Of a stretch of DNA of 7,640 nucleotides, positions 1-6,160 are shown piece after piece. How positions within the stretch are numbered: position 1 is the stretch's first letter; each line of letters starts with the position of its first letter. This DNA is from an uncultured Eubacteriales bacterium. Lineage in GTDB: Bacteria; Bacillota; Clostridia; Oscillospirales; Oscillospiraceae. The notes below the pieces were generated by a model. It ran no database searches and had not been told where the DNA came from. It saw only the letters and a program-made list of their open reading frames with translations. Position numbers and translations under genes: made by a program. The DNA lies in NCBI GenBank assembly GCA_902475435.1, contig CABRZL010000092.1, forward strand, positions 1 to 7,640. The letters run 5' to 3'.

Positions 1-89
1 AGTAAGTCCACGATGTGTGCGGTCAAATAAATCTTTTAGAGACAGCTTTAGGGGTAGCACTATTTGACCGCACACATCGTGGACTTACT
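1..89. repeat. Perfect 29-bp inverted repeat with 31-nt spacer at window edge
   Basis: Bases 1-29 are the exact reverse complement of bases 61-89, and the match stops at the next inner pair (30 and 60). The right arm is native coding sequence: it encodes the conserved LysR segment LFDRTHRGLT. The left arm makes no sense as the expected upstream LysR coding sequence and carries an in-frame TAA at 3-5. The inner end of the left arm (24-29, caaata) nevertheless encodes the Gln-Ile expected there by the family, so the junction has about 6 nt of microhomology. This pattern fits a fold-back chimera at a contig end (template switching in amplification or misassembly). A genuine cruciform or inverted duplication is less likely. 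Confidence 0.9.
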
Positions 90-809
90 TTAACCAAAGC
101 AGGAAAATCTCTGTATCGGGATTCAAAATATATTATTCAATATTGCCGTGATTCCGTTGTTCGGGCAAAGAACGCCATGCAGCAGGACGAGCAGATTATT
201 CGTATCGGTACCTCTCCCATGACACCGGCACAGGTACTATTGGCTTTATGGCCTAAAATTCACGAGCATTATCCTAATATGAAATTTCAGCTTGTACCCT
301 TTGAAAACACGCCGGAAAATGCAAAAGAAATCCTTGCCAACCTCGGACAGAATATTGATATTGTTGCAGGAATTTTTGATGAAACATTGCTGGATTTGAG
401 AAAATGCAAAGGTTTTGAATTGATGCGCAATCCGATTTGCTGTGCAGTTTCCATTAATCACCCGTTGGCAGAAAAAGATAGGCTCAAAGTTACTGACTTA
501 TATGGTGAAAACTTAATGCTTATTCATCGTGGCTGGAGCCACTATGTTGACAAGCTACGGGATGATTTGTGGATGAACCATCCGCAGATTAAGATTATAG
601 ATTTTGACTTTTACAATGTCAGCGTTTTTAATCAGTGCGAAAACAGTAACGACGTTTTAATGGCGATTGATTCATGGCAGAGTGTGCATCCGCTGCTTAA
701 AATCATTCCTGTAGAATGGGATTACTCCATTCCGTATGGGCTGCTCCATTCGCCGGAGCCGACAAAAACTGTTCAGGATTTCCTTTCCATTATTCAGACA
801 ATTAAATAA
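15..809 (+). CDS. LysR-type transcriptional regulator, 5'-truncated
   Basis: Cytoplasmic DNA-binding regulator that senses a small co-inducer. From about residue 4 the protein matches the end of a LysR winged helix-turn-helix (QINLLETALG, then LFDRTHRGLTLTKAG). A linker helix follows to about residue 58, and then a substrate-binding-protein-like effector domain beginning near IIRIGTSPMTPAQ and running to the C-terminus. LysR proteins are usually about 290-310 residues; this frame gives 264, so roughly the first 30-40 residues (helices 1-3 of the DNA-binding domain) are missing. The apparent GTG start at 15 lies inside the inverted-repeat arm, has no ribosome binding site and sits just after an in-frame stop at 3-5. 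The residues MCG are therefore almost certainly not real. The gene is intact from about base 24 to its TAA at 807-809. It lies just upstream of, and in the same direction as, the redox operon it probably controls. The effector is unknown. Confidence 0.88.
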   Translation: MCGQINLLETALGVALFDRTHRGLTLTKAGKSLYRDSKYIIQYCRDSVVRAKNAMQQDEQIIRIGTSPMTPAQVLLALWPKIHEHYPNMKFQLVPFENTPENAKEILANLGQNIDIVAGIFDETLLDLRKCKGFELMRNPICCAVSINHPLAEKDRLKVTDLYGENLMLIHRGWSHYVDKLRDDLWMNHPQIKIIDFDFYNVSVFNQCENSNDVLMAIDSWQSVHPLLKIIPVEWDYSIPYGLLHSPEPTKTVQDFLSIIQTIK

Positions 810-814
810 ACGAA

Positions 815-836
815 GTTATAACCTTTAGGTATAAAC
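815..836 (+). promoter_or_regulatory. Candidate LysR-family binding site (T-N11-A dyad)
   Basis: The segment is an interrupted palindrome centred at 825.5. GTT at 815-817 pairs with AAC at 834-836, and ACCT at 821-824 pairs with AGGT at 827-830 around a TT centre. Inside it, TAACCTTTAGGTA (819-831) fits the T-N11-A core of LysR-type boxes. If transcription starts about 7 nt after the TATAAT at 878-883, the dyad centre sits near -65, the usual recognition-site position for LysR activators. The symmetry and spacing are seen in the sequence; binding by the adjacent regulator is inferred. Confidence 0.5.
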
Positions 837-845
837 TGATGAACG

Positions 846-878
846 AATCGAGACTTCTGTTGAGGTCTCGATTTTTTT
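846..878 (+). terminator. Intrinsic terminator of the LysR gene
   Basis: A 12-bp stem (846-857 with 862-873, including one G-U pair at 855/864) closes a 4-nt TGTT loop and runs into seven T residues (872-878). It starts 36 nt after the LysR stop codon and should end the regulator transcript. It overlaps the -35 area of the candidate downstream promoter. No U-tract is evident for the opposite strand, so it is probably one-directional. Confidence 0.88.
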
Positions 879-883
879 ATAAT
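855..883 (+). promoter_or_regulatory. Candidate operon promoter with perfect -10 box
   Basis: TATAAT at 878-883 matches the sigma-A -10 consensus exactly and lies 33 nt before the first start codon of the downstream operon. With a 17-nt spacer the -35 hexamer would be ttctgt (855-860), a poor match to TTGACA; the better-looking TTGAGG at 860-865 is only 12 nt away. A strong -10 with a weak -35 is common for promoters that need a LysR activator, and the candidate LysR dyad lies at the right distance upstream. The -10 directly abuts the T-tract of the terminator, so chance AT-richness is a possible alternative. Confidence 0.5.
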
Positions 884-902
884 GTAGGTGTAAAGAAAAA
901 GC

Positions 903-910
903 GGAGGTGA
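903..910 (+). promoter_or_regulatory. Ribosome binding site fixing the 916 start
   Basis: GGAGGTGA is followed by 5 nt and then ATG at 916. A GTG at 907-909 is in frame but lies within this Shine-Dalgarno sequence, so it cannot be the start it would itself position. ATG 916 also gives a clean lipoprotein signal peptide beginning MKK. Confidence 0.85.
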
Positions 911-915
911 TCGAA

Positions 916-1923
916 ATGAAGAAAGTAACCATTCTTTTTATGATATTTCTTGTGATTTTCTGTTTCGCCGGTTGTTCGTCTGAAGATACTTCCTCCGTCA
1001 GCCCCGAAACAGAAAACACAGCGGAATCACAAACGGAGCAAATGAATTTGAGCAGCTTTGATAAAAACACCCGTATAACAGATGTGATCAACGATTCTTC
1101 TTTTGGTGATTATGGCAGATTGATTTTTCCGGCTGATACCGGATATTACAGCGGAGACACGCTGGAAGAATTAAGACTCACATGGTACAACAACATTTCA
1201 CCGGATAAGACAGTGGAAATTGCAAACTATCTGAAAAGCCATGCCGACGCCGGAGAAACCGTATTCTATGATATTTATACGGAAGAAGAAAAGGCGGCTG
1301 ACCCGGATAAAGAAGATACGGGGCTGTTCTTTTTCAAAGGCAATCCCGGTGAGAAGTTTGCTGTGTGCAACGCAGGCGGCGGATTTGCTTATGTGGGAGC
1401 GATGCAGGACAGTTTCCCTCATGCGTTGGAATTATCAAAAAAAGGCTATAACGCCTTTGCTTTGATTTATCGTCCCGGCGCACAAACTGCCTGCGAAGAT
1501 TTGGCAAGAGCCATCAGTTTTATTTTTGAACACGCCGAGGAATTGGAGGTGGATACCGATTGCTACTCTCTTTGGGGCGGTTCGGCAGGTGCAAGAATGG
1601 CAGCATGGCTCGGCTCCTATGGTCCCGCTGCTTTCGGCGGCAATGATTTACCCCAGCCGGGAGCCGTTATCATGCAGTACACAGGTCATAGCGACTACAC
1701 AGAGAACGACCCGCCAACTTATGCCTGCGTAGGAGAAAATGATGGTATCGCAAGCTGGCGCACCATGCAGCAGCGTTTGGAGGTTTTGGACTCTCTTGGT
1801 ATTGATACAGAATTTCATAAATACCCCGGACTGGCACACGGTTTTGGTATTGGAATCGGAACAGCAGCCGAGGGCTGGGTTGATGATGCCGTTGCCTTTT
1901 GGGAAAACCAAATGGAGGAATAA
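916..1923 (+). CDS. Exported lipoprotein alpha/beta hydrolase (esterase-like)
   Basis: Predicted 335-residue hydrolase tethered to the outer face of the membrane. Residues 1-20 are a signal peptide with lipobox FAGC (lipidated Cys20), followed by an acidic Ser/Thr/Glu-rich linker to about residue 45. The alpha/beta-hydrolase fold occupies about 135-335. The nucleophile elbow is GGSAG with Ser223, the likely acid is Asp276 in GENDG, and the likely base is His308 in GLAHGF. The segment CNAGGGFAYVG (151-161) sits where esterases of the BD-FAE/HSL type carry HGGG for the oxyanion hole; here Asn replaces His. It could be a carboxylesterase or acyl-transfer enzyme; the substrate cannot be told from sequence. 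It is the first gene of the operon and ends 3 nt before the dehydrogenase start, with the next gene's ribosome binding site (GGAGG, 1914-1918) inside its own 3' end, which suggests coupled translation. Confidence 0.85.
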   Translation: MKKVTILFMIFLVIFCFAGCSSEDTSSVSPETENTAESQTEQMNLSSFDKNTRITDVINDSSFGDYGRLIFPADTGYYSGDTLEELRLTWYNNISPDKTVEIANYLKSHADAGETVFYDIYTEEEKAADPDKEDTGLFFFKGNPGEKFAVCNAGGGFAYVGAMQDSFPHALELSKKGYNAFALIYRPGAQTACEDLARAISFIFEHAEELEVDTDCYSLWGGSAGARMAAWLGSYGPAAFGGNDLPQPGAVIMQYTGHSDYTENDPPTYACVGENDGIASWRTMQQRLEVLDSLGIDTEFHKYPGLAHGFGIGIGTAAEGWVDDAVAFWENQMEE

Positions 1924-1926
1924 CAG

Positions 1927-3096
1927 ATGAACAATTTTATTTTTGAAAACGACACTAAAGTTTATTTTGGTAAAGGCTGTGTGAAAGAATATCTCTCCAG
2001 CGTTTTAAGCCATTATGGAAAAACCGTTATGCTCGCCTATGGCGGTGGGGCTATCAAGAAAAACGGTATCTATGATGAAATCGTTGAGGCCTTGACCGCC
2101 GCAAAGAAAACTATCGTTGAGTTTTCCGGCATTATGGCTAACCCCACCTATGCAAAAGTTTTGGAAGGCGCAGCCCTTGCAAGAGAAAAAGGCGTTGATT
2201 TCATTCTCGGTGTTGGCGGTGGTTCTGTGATGGACTGCTGCAAGGCGGCTTCACTGGCTGCCCGGTATGAGGGTGATATATGGAACGACTTTTGGGAGCG
2301 AGCCGGTATTGTGGATTTTGAGCCGCTTCCGCTTGGATTCGTGGTTACGGTTACAGGCACCGGTAGCGAGTGCAACGGCGGAGCTGTTATCACCAATGAG
2401 GAGTGTAAAATCAAGACGGGGCGGGACTATCCTGCCTGCAATGCAAAGTTCGCTATGCTTGACCCCGCTTACACGATGACCGTTCCCCTGCGTCAGACTA
2501 TTTCCGGCGGTTTCGATATTCTCTCTCATATTATGGAGACCTATTTCAGCGAGCCGAATGAAGATAATGTTTCTGATAACATTTCAGAGGCGTTGATGAA
2601 AAGTGTAATCCACAATCTGCGGGAGGTGATAAAAAATCCGAAAGACTATACTGCCCGGAGCAACCTTATGTGGGCGGCGACTATGGCAGAAAACCGTATC
2701 ATCAAGCTGGGCAAGCGGTGTGATTTTCAGTGTCATCAAATGGAACATCAGCTTGGTGCTTACACCGACTGCAATCACGGCGAAGGGCTGGCGGTGTTGC
2801 ATCCGATCTACTATCGTCACATTTATAAAGACGGTTTGCCGAAGTTCATTCGCTTTGCAGAAAATGTCTGGAATATTCCCCGTGATGGCATGAGCGATGA
2901 AGAACTTGCAAAATCCGGCGTGAAATCACTGGCTATGTTTATCGCAGAAATTGGCTTGCCTACTACGCTGACCGAATTGGGAATTACAGACGAAGCGCTT
3001 CTGGGAGAGGTGGCAGATTCCTGTAATATCGCTCCCGGAAGTTACAAAAAAATGACAGCCGAAGAAATCCGGCAGATATTAAAAGAATCCATATAA
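1927..3096 (+). CDS. Iron-containing alcohol dehydrogenase (butanol/YqhD-like)
   Basis: Cytoplasmic NAD(P)H-dependent dehydrogenase of the group III, metal-dependent family, probably reducing aldehydes to alcohols. At 389 residues it is full length. The N-terminal dinucleotide domain has YGGGAIKKNGIYDEI (38-52), typical of the butanol dehydrogenase/YqhD branch, and GVGGGSVMDCCKAAS (95-109). TGTGSECN (143-150) is the conserved nicotinamide-side motif. By alignment to FucO/YqhD patterns, the metal ligands are Asp197 and His201 (GGFDILSHIMETYF), His270 and His284, with conserved His274 in HQMEH. All are present, so the enzyme should be active. GGAGG (1914-1918) lies 8 nt before ATG 1927. Cofactor choice (NADH or NADPH) and substrate are not determined; the YqhD-like N-terminus favours NADPH and a broad aldehyde range. 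Confidence 0.93.
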   Translation: MNNFIFENDTKVYFGKGCVKEYLSSVLSHYGKTVMLAYGGGAIKKNGIYDEIVEALTAAKKTIVEFSGIMANPTYAKVLEGAALAREKGVDFILGVGGGSVMDCCKAASLAARYEGDIWNDFWERAGIVDFEPLPLGFVVTVTGTGSECNGGAVITNEECKIKTGRDYPACNAKFAMLDPAYTMTVPLRQTISGGFDILSHIMETYFSEPNEDNVSDNISEALMKSVIHNLREVIKNPKDYTARSNLMWAATMAENRIIKLGKRCDFQCHQMEHQLGAYTDCNHGEGLAVLHPIYYRHIYKDGLPKFIRFAENVWNIPRDGMSDEELAKSGVKSLAMFIAEIGLPTTLTELGITDEALLGEVADSCNIAPGSYKKMTAEEIRQILKESI

Positions 3097-3113
3097 TTTA
3101 GGAGGTAAACACC

Positions 3114-3770
3114 ATGAAAAAAGTAATTTCTTTATTCCTTGCACTGACTTTCGTTTTCACACTGGCAGCTTGCAGCAACAATCAGCCGCAGACAAATGAT
3201 TCATCTGAATCTTTATCCGAGCCAACAACAGAAAGTGCAGAAACACCTGCGGATATTTCTGCTTCCGAATCTTCTGAATCAGAAAACGGAAAGACATTGG
3301 TGGTCTATTTTTCCGCCACAGGCAACACGGAAGCAGCAGCCACTTACATCGCACAGGAAACCGGCGGCGACCTGTTCGAGCTGGAACCGGCAGAACCCTA
3401 CACGGATGAAGATTTGAATTATAGCAATGAGGACAGCCGTGTATCCAGAGAGCACGAGGATGAATCCTTGCGGGATGTGGAGCTTGCGGCGGATACCGTG
3501 GAAAACTGGGATGAATACGATACCGTGTTTATCGGATATCCCATTTGGTGGGATATTGCTGCGTGGCCGGTAAATGACTTTGTAAAATCCAATGATTTTA
3601 CAGGCAAAACGGTAATACCTTTTGCTACCTCTGCTAATGACGATATCGGTGAAAGCGGTAAATTGTTAGAGGAAATGGCCGGAACCGGAAACTGGCTGGA
3701 GGGTGAACGCTTTTCTTCCAGTGTCTCAAAAGATGCGGTAACAGAATGGATTGAAGGTCTGAATCTGTAA
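3114..3770 (+). CDS. Flavodoxin-like lipoprotein, copy 1
   Basis: A 218-residue exported flavodoxin-like protein. Residues 1-20 form a lipoprotein signal peptide with lipobox LAAC (Cys20), and a Ser/Glu/Thr-rich tether runs to about residue 59. The flavodoxin domain starts at KTLVVYFSATGNT (60-72), where SATGNT is a canonical FMN phosphate-binding loop. YDTVFIGYPIWWD (135-147) is the second hallmark, with aromatic residues positioned to stack on the isoalloxazine, and GKTVIPFATS (164-173) is the last core strand. It probably binds FMN and carries electrons outside the cytoplasm, although flavodoxins are usually cytoplasmic. GGAGGT (3101-3106) precedes ATG 3114 by 7 nt. It is a tandem paralogue of the next gene, separated by a 68-nt AT-rich gap, the widest in the operon, which has a strong ribosome binding site but no convincing promoter or terminator. 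Confidence 0.88.
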   Translation: MKKVISLFLALTFVFTLAACSNNQPQTNDSSESLSEPTTESAETPADISASESSESENGKTLVVYFSATGNTEAAATYIAQETGGDLFELEPAEPYTDEDLNYSNEDSRVSREHEDESLRDVELAADTVENWDEYDTVFIGYPIWWDIAAWPVNDFVKSNDFTGKTVIPFATSANDDIGESGKLLEEMAGTGNWLEGERFSSSVSKDAVTEWIEGLNL

Positions 3771-3838
3771 AAGTAAGATAAAGATTTATCCGATAGTAAC
3801 TCAAAAATAAAAAAAATCAATTTTAGGAGGAAACCATT

Positions 3839-4591
3839 ATGAAAAAAATAATTTCCCTGTGCCTTGCGCTGACTATGATTTTTGCACTGGCAGCTTGTAG
3901 TAATAGTCAATCTGCAGACGAAAATTCATCGGAATCTTCTTCATCTGTACCTGCTACGGAAAGTGCAGAGCAGACAGAGCAGTCATCTTCTTCTGATGAA
4001 GAAGAACCTGCTGAAACACCTTCTGAACAGTCGGAAACGGATGCGAAAACCCTTGTTGTTTACTTCTCCATGCCGGAAACAACTGATCCAAACAACATGA
4101 CGCAAGAGGAAGATAACAGTGTTGTTGTCATTAACGGAGAAGTTCTCGGAAACACCCAGTATGTAGCTTATGTGATTCAGGAGCAGACAAACGCAGATAT
4201 TTTCCGTATCGAACCGGAAACTCCCTATCCGACTGACCATGACACTCTTGTCGATCTGGCGGCTGACGAGCAGGATGACAATGCCCGTCCCGCTATTAAG
4301 GATACGATTGAGAACCTTGACCAATACGATACCATCTTTGTAGGTTATCCCAACTGGTGGGGCGATATGCCGATGATTCTCTATACGTTCTTTGATACTT
4401 ATGATTTTTCCGGCAAAACCATTATTCCGTTTAACACTCACGGCGGCAGTGGATTTTCCGGCACCATCGGCACCATTGCAGAACTGGAGCCAAATGCCGA
4501 AGTCAACGAGGACGGATTTACAGTATCCCGCAACAATGTGCAGGAAGCTGAGCCGGATATTATAAGCTGGCTGGATGAACTTGGCTATTAA
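3839..4591 (+). CDS. Flavodoxin-like lipoprotein, copy 2, with loop insertion
   Basis: A 250-residue exported flavodoxin-like protein. The signal peptide has lipobox LAAC (Cys20), followed by a low-complexity Ser/Glu/Thr/Pro linker to about residue 69. The fold begins at KTLVVYFS (70-77), but between this strand and LGNTQYVAYVIQE (103-115) lies an insertion of roughly 25 acidic, polar residues (MPETTDPNN through NGEV). The FMN-phosphate loop is therefore VLGNT rather than the copy-1 SATGNT. YDTIFVGYPNWWGDMP (163-178) and GKTIIPFNTHGGSGFSG (192-208) are intact. I recall this inserted form as a recurrent subtype among Firmicutes flavodoxin-like proteins, so it is a subfamily trait and not damage. 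AGGAGG (3825-3830) precedes ATG 3839 by 8 nt. It may act as a partner of copy 1 with different flavin affinity or redox potential (inference). Confidence 0.88.
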   Translation: MKKIISLCLALTMIFALAACSNSQSADENSSESSSSVPATESAEQTEQSSSSDEEEPAETPSEQSETDAKTLVVYFSMPETTDPNNMTQEEDNSVVVINGEVLGNTQYVAYVIQEQTNADIFRIEPETPYPTDHDTLVDLAADEQDDNARPAIKDTIENLDQYDTIFVGYPNWWGDMPMILYTFFDTYDFSGKTIIPFNTHGGSGFSGTIGTIAELEPNAEVNEDGFTVSRNNVQEAEPDIISWLDELGY

Positions 4592-4599
4592 GGAGGAGG
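4592..4599 (+). promoter_or_regulatory. Ribosome binding site fixing the 4605 start
   Basis: GGAGGAGG begins immediately after the preceding gene's TAA and is followed by 5 nt and ATG 4605. An in-frame ATG at 4575 would overlap the upstream gene, has no ribosome binding site and would add residues not expected before the beta-strand of the flavodoxin fold. Confidence 0.85.
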
Positions 4600-4604
4600 C
4601 TGTT

Positions 4605-5144
4605 ATGAGCAAAAAAGTATTGATTTTATCCGGTAGTCCCCGTAAGGGAGGCAATTCCGATGTGTTATGTGATGCGTTTATGAAAGGGGCGCAGGAAGCC
4701 GGTAACGAGGTAGAAAAGATTTTTCTGCGAAGCAAAAAGATTGGCTATTGCAACGCCTGTTACTACTGCAAAAAAAGCGGCGGTGTCTGTGCCATTAAAG
4801 ACGATATGGCGGAAATCCTTGAGAAAATGCACTGGGCGGATGTTATCGTTATGGCAAGCCCTGTCTATTTTTACTCTATCGACGCACAGATGAAAACCGT
4901 GATTGACCGTACAGTGGCACAGTGGACGCAGATTAAGAACAAAGAGTTTTATTACATTATGACTGCTGCGGAGGAAAGCAGCACCGTTATGGATTGCACT
5001 TTAGAGTGTTTCCGAGGTCTTGCCGCCTGCCTTTCCGGCTCAAAGGAAATGGGCGTTATTTACGGAAAAGGCGTTTATGAAGCCGGTGCGATTAAGAACA
5101 CAGCTACGATGCAGCAAGCCTATGAAATGGGCAAAGGAATTTAA
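4605..5144 (+). CDS. NAD(P)H-dependent FMN oxidoreductase with Cys motif, copy 1
   Basis: A 179-residue cytoplasmic flavoprotein of the NADPH-dependent FMN reductase / iron-sulfur flavoprotein superfamily. VLILSGSPRKGGNSDVL (5-21) is the FMN phosphate loop at the end of the first strand. Cys49, Cys52, Cys55 and Cys62 form CX2CX2CX6C, matching the compact motif (CX2CX2CX4-7C) that binds a [4Fe-4S] cluster in archaeal and clostridial iron-sulfur flavoproteins. ADVIVMASPVYFYSIDAQMK (78-97) is the conserved flavin-side segment. It could pass electrons from reduced ferredoxin or NAD(P)H to FMN and on to small acceptors. Some family members keep the cysteines without a demonstrated cluster, so cluster binding is inferred. 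The gap to the aldo/keto reductase is 12 nt. Confidence 0.87.
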   Translation: MSKKVLILSGSPRKGGNSDVLCDAFMKGAQEAGNEVEKIFLRSKKIGYCNACYYCKKSGGVCAIKDDMAEILEKMHWADVIVMASPVYFYSIDAQMKTVIDRTVAQWTQIKNKEFYYIMTAAEESSTVMDCTLECFRGLAACLSGSKEMGVIYGKGVYEAGAIKNTATMQQAYEMGKGI

Positions 5145-5156
5145 GGAGAACATACC

Positions 5157-6146
5157 ATGCAAAAAAGAAAACTTGGTAACAGTGATTTGATGGTCAATCC
5201 GGTGGGTCTTGGCTGTATGGGATTCAGCCATGCTTCCGGTGAGCCGACCGAAAAAAACACTGCAATAAAAACATTACGGCAGGCTTATGAGATGGGCTAT
5301 GACTTTTTTGACACCGCCGAAGCCTATACGGGCTTCTTCGCGGACGGCTCTGTGTCCTATAATGAAGAATTAGTAGGTCAGGCACTGCATGATGTAAGGG
5401 ACAAAGTTGTGATCGCCACCAAAATGGGTGTTTTCCATAACGAAGATTTATCCCTTTCTTTGGACAGCCGTCCGGAAACCATCCAAAAAAGCGTGGAGGG
5501 CAGTTTGAAAAAGCTGGGTACGGATTATATCGATTTGTATTATCAGCATCGCATAGACCCAAAGGTTGAACCGGAGGTTGTTGCGGAAACCATGTCTGAA
5601 CTCATCAAAGAAGGTAAAATCCGACATTGGGGAATTTCCGAAACAACGGAAGAATACCTGCGGCGGGCACATGCGGTATGCCCGGTGACTGCTATAGAGA
5701 ACCGATATTCCATGATGGCAAGGTGGCATGAATCTATTTTTCCTGTGTGCGAAGAATTGAATGTGTCTTATGTGGCTTTTTCTCCTATGGCAAACGGCTT
5801 TCTGACCGGACAATATACACCGGGTACTGCCTTTGAGGGAAAGCATGACTACCGGGCAGGTATGCCGCAGTACACAGAAGAAGGATACAACAAAGCCAAA
5901 GAACTTTTGGAATTGCTGGAACGGATGGCACAGGAAAAGAATTGCACGATGAGTCAACTGTCATTGGCTTGGATGATTTGCAAAAAGCCTTATATTATTC
6001 CGATTCCCGGTTCCAGAAAGCCTGACCGGATTCGTGAAAATTTTGCCGCAGGCGATATTCTCTTAACTGCCGGTGAAATTTCTGAAATTGATAACAAATT
6101 AAACTCTATGACATTTGATGTCTTTGGCGGTCATCGTGCAAAATAA
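5157..6146 (+). CDS. Aldo/keto reductase
   Basis: A 329-residue cytoplasmic TIM-barrel oxidoreductase that reduces aldehydes or ketones with NADPH. The opening MQKRKLGNSDLMVNPVGLGC is standard for the AKR13/YakC-like group. The catalytic tetrad is complete: Asp52 and Tyr57 (FDTAEAY), Lys89 (IATKMG) and His131 (LYYQHR). LGTDYIDLYYQHR (120-132) and GKIRHWGIS (153-161) are the conserved barrel strands. IPIPGSRKPDRIREN (281-295) is the C-terminal NADPH 2'-phosphate-binding segment with Ser286, Arg287 and Arg291. Length is typical and there is no signal peptide. GGAG (5145-5148) lies 8 nt before ATG 5157. Alongside the alcohol dehydrogenase it points to carbonyl detoxification or a shared carbonyl substrate; the exact substrate is unknown. 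Confidence 0.94.
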   Translation: MQKRKLGNSDLMVNPVGLGCMGFSHASGEPTEKNTAIKTLRQAYEMGYDFFDTAEAYTGFFADGSVSYNEELVGQALHDVRDKVVIATKMGVFHNEDLSLSLDSRPETIQKSVEGSLKKLGTDYIDLYYQHRIDPKVEPEVVAETMSELIKEGKIRHWGISETTEEYLRRAHAVCPVTAIENRYSMMARWHESIFPVCEELNVSYVAFSPMANGFLTGQYTPGTAFEGKHDYRAGMPQYTEEGYNKAKELLELLERMAQEKNCTMSQLSLAWMICKKPYIIPIPGSRKPDRIRENFAAGDILLTAGEISEIDNKLNSMTFDVFGGHRAK

Positions 6147-6147
6147 C

Positions 6148-6155
6148 GGAGGTGA
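6148..6155 (+). promoter_or_regulatory. Ribosome binding site fixing the 6161 start
   Basis: GGAGGTGA is followed by 5 nt and ATG 6161. An in-frame GTG at 6152-6154 is part of this element and so is not the start. The same GGAGGTGA-N5-ATG arrangement occurs before the genes at 916 and 6823. Confidence 0.85.
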
Positions 6156-6160
6156 AAACG

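Noticed and set aside
1..89. The inverted repeat as a transposon end, attachment site or invertible switch
   Set aside because: One arm is ordinary conserved LysR coding sequence, no transposase or recombinase is nearby, and the repeat sits exactly at the window edge.
860..865. TTGAGG as the -35 box for the TATAAT at 878
   Set aside because: The spacer would be only 12 nt, too short for a sigma-A promoter.
3777..3790. Small hairpin (GATAA with TTATC) in the widest intra-operon gap
   Set aside because: The stem is only 5 AT-rich pairs with no adjoining T-tract. It is too weak for a terminator, and I found no paired -35/-10 boxes in this gap.
4575..4604. Earlier in-frame ATG for the first FMN oxidoreductase, overlapping the upstream gene
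   Set aside because: It has no ribosome binding site and would place extra residues before the first beta-strand; GGAGGAGG lies 5 nt before ATG 4605 instead.
3983..4735. A 250-codon open frame on the minus strand, and another of 163 codons at 3419-3910
   Set aside because: Both are antisense to well-supported flavodoxin-like genes, have low-complexity or Phe/Arg/His-rich composition, and show no ribosome binding site or recognisable motif.
5448..5957. A 169-codon minus-strand open frame, with others at 6099-6554 and 5224-5562
   Set aside because: They lie opposite the aldo/keto reductase and FMN oxidoreductase genes, are rich in Cys, His and Arg as antisense frames often are, and carry no domain signal.
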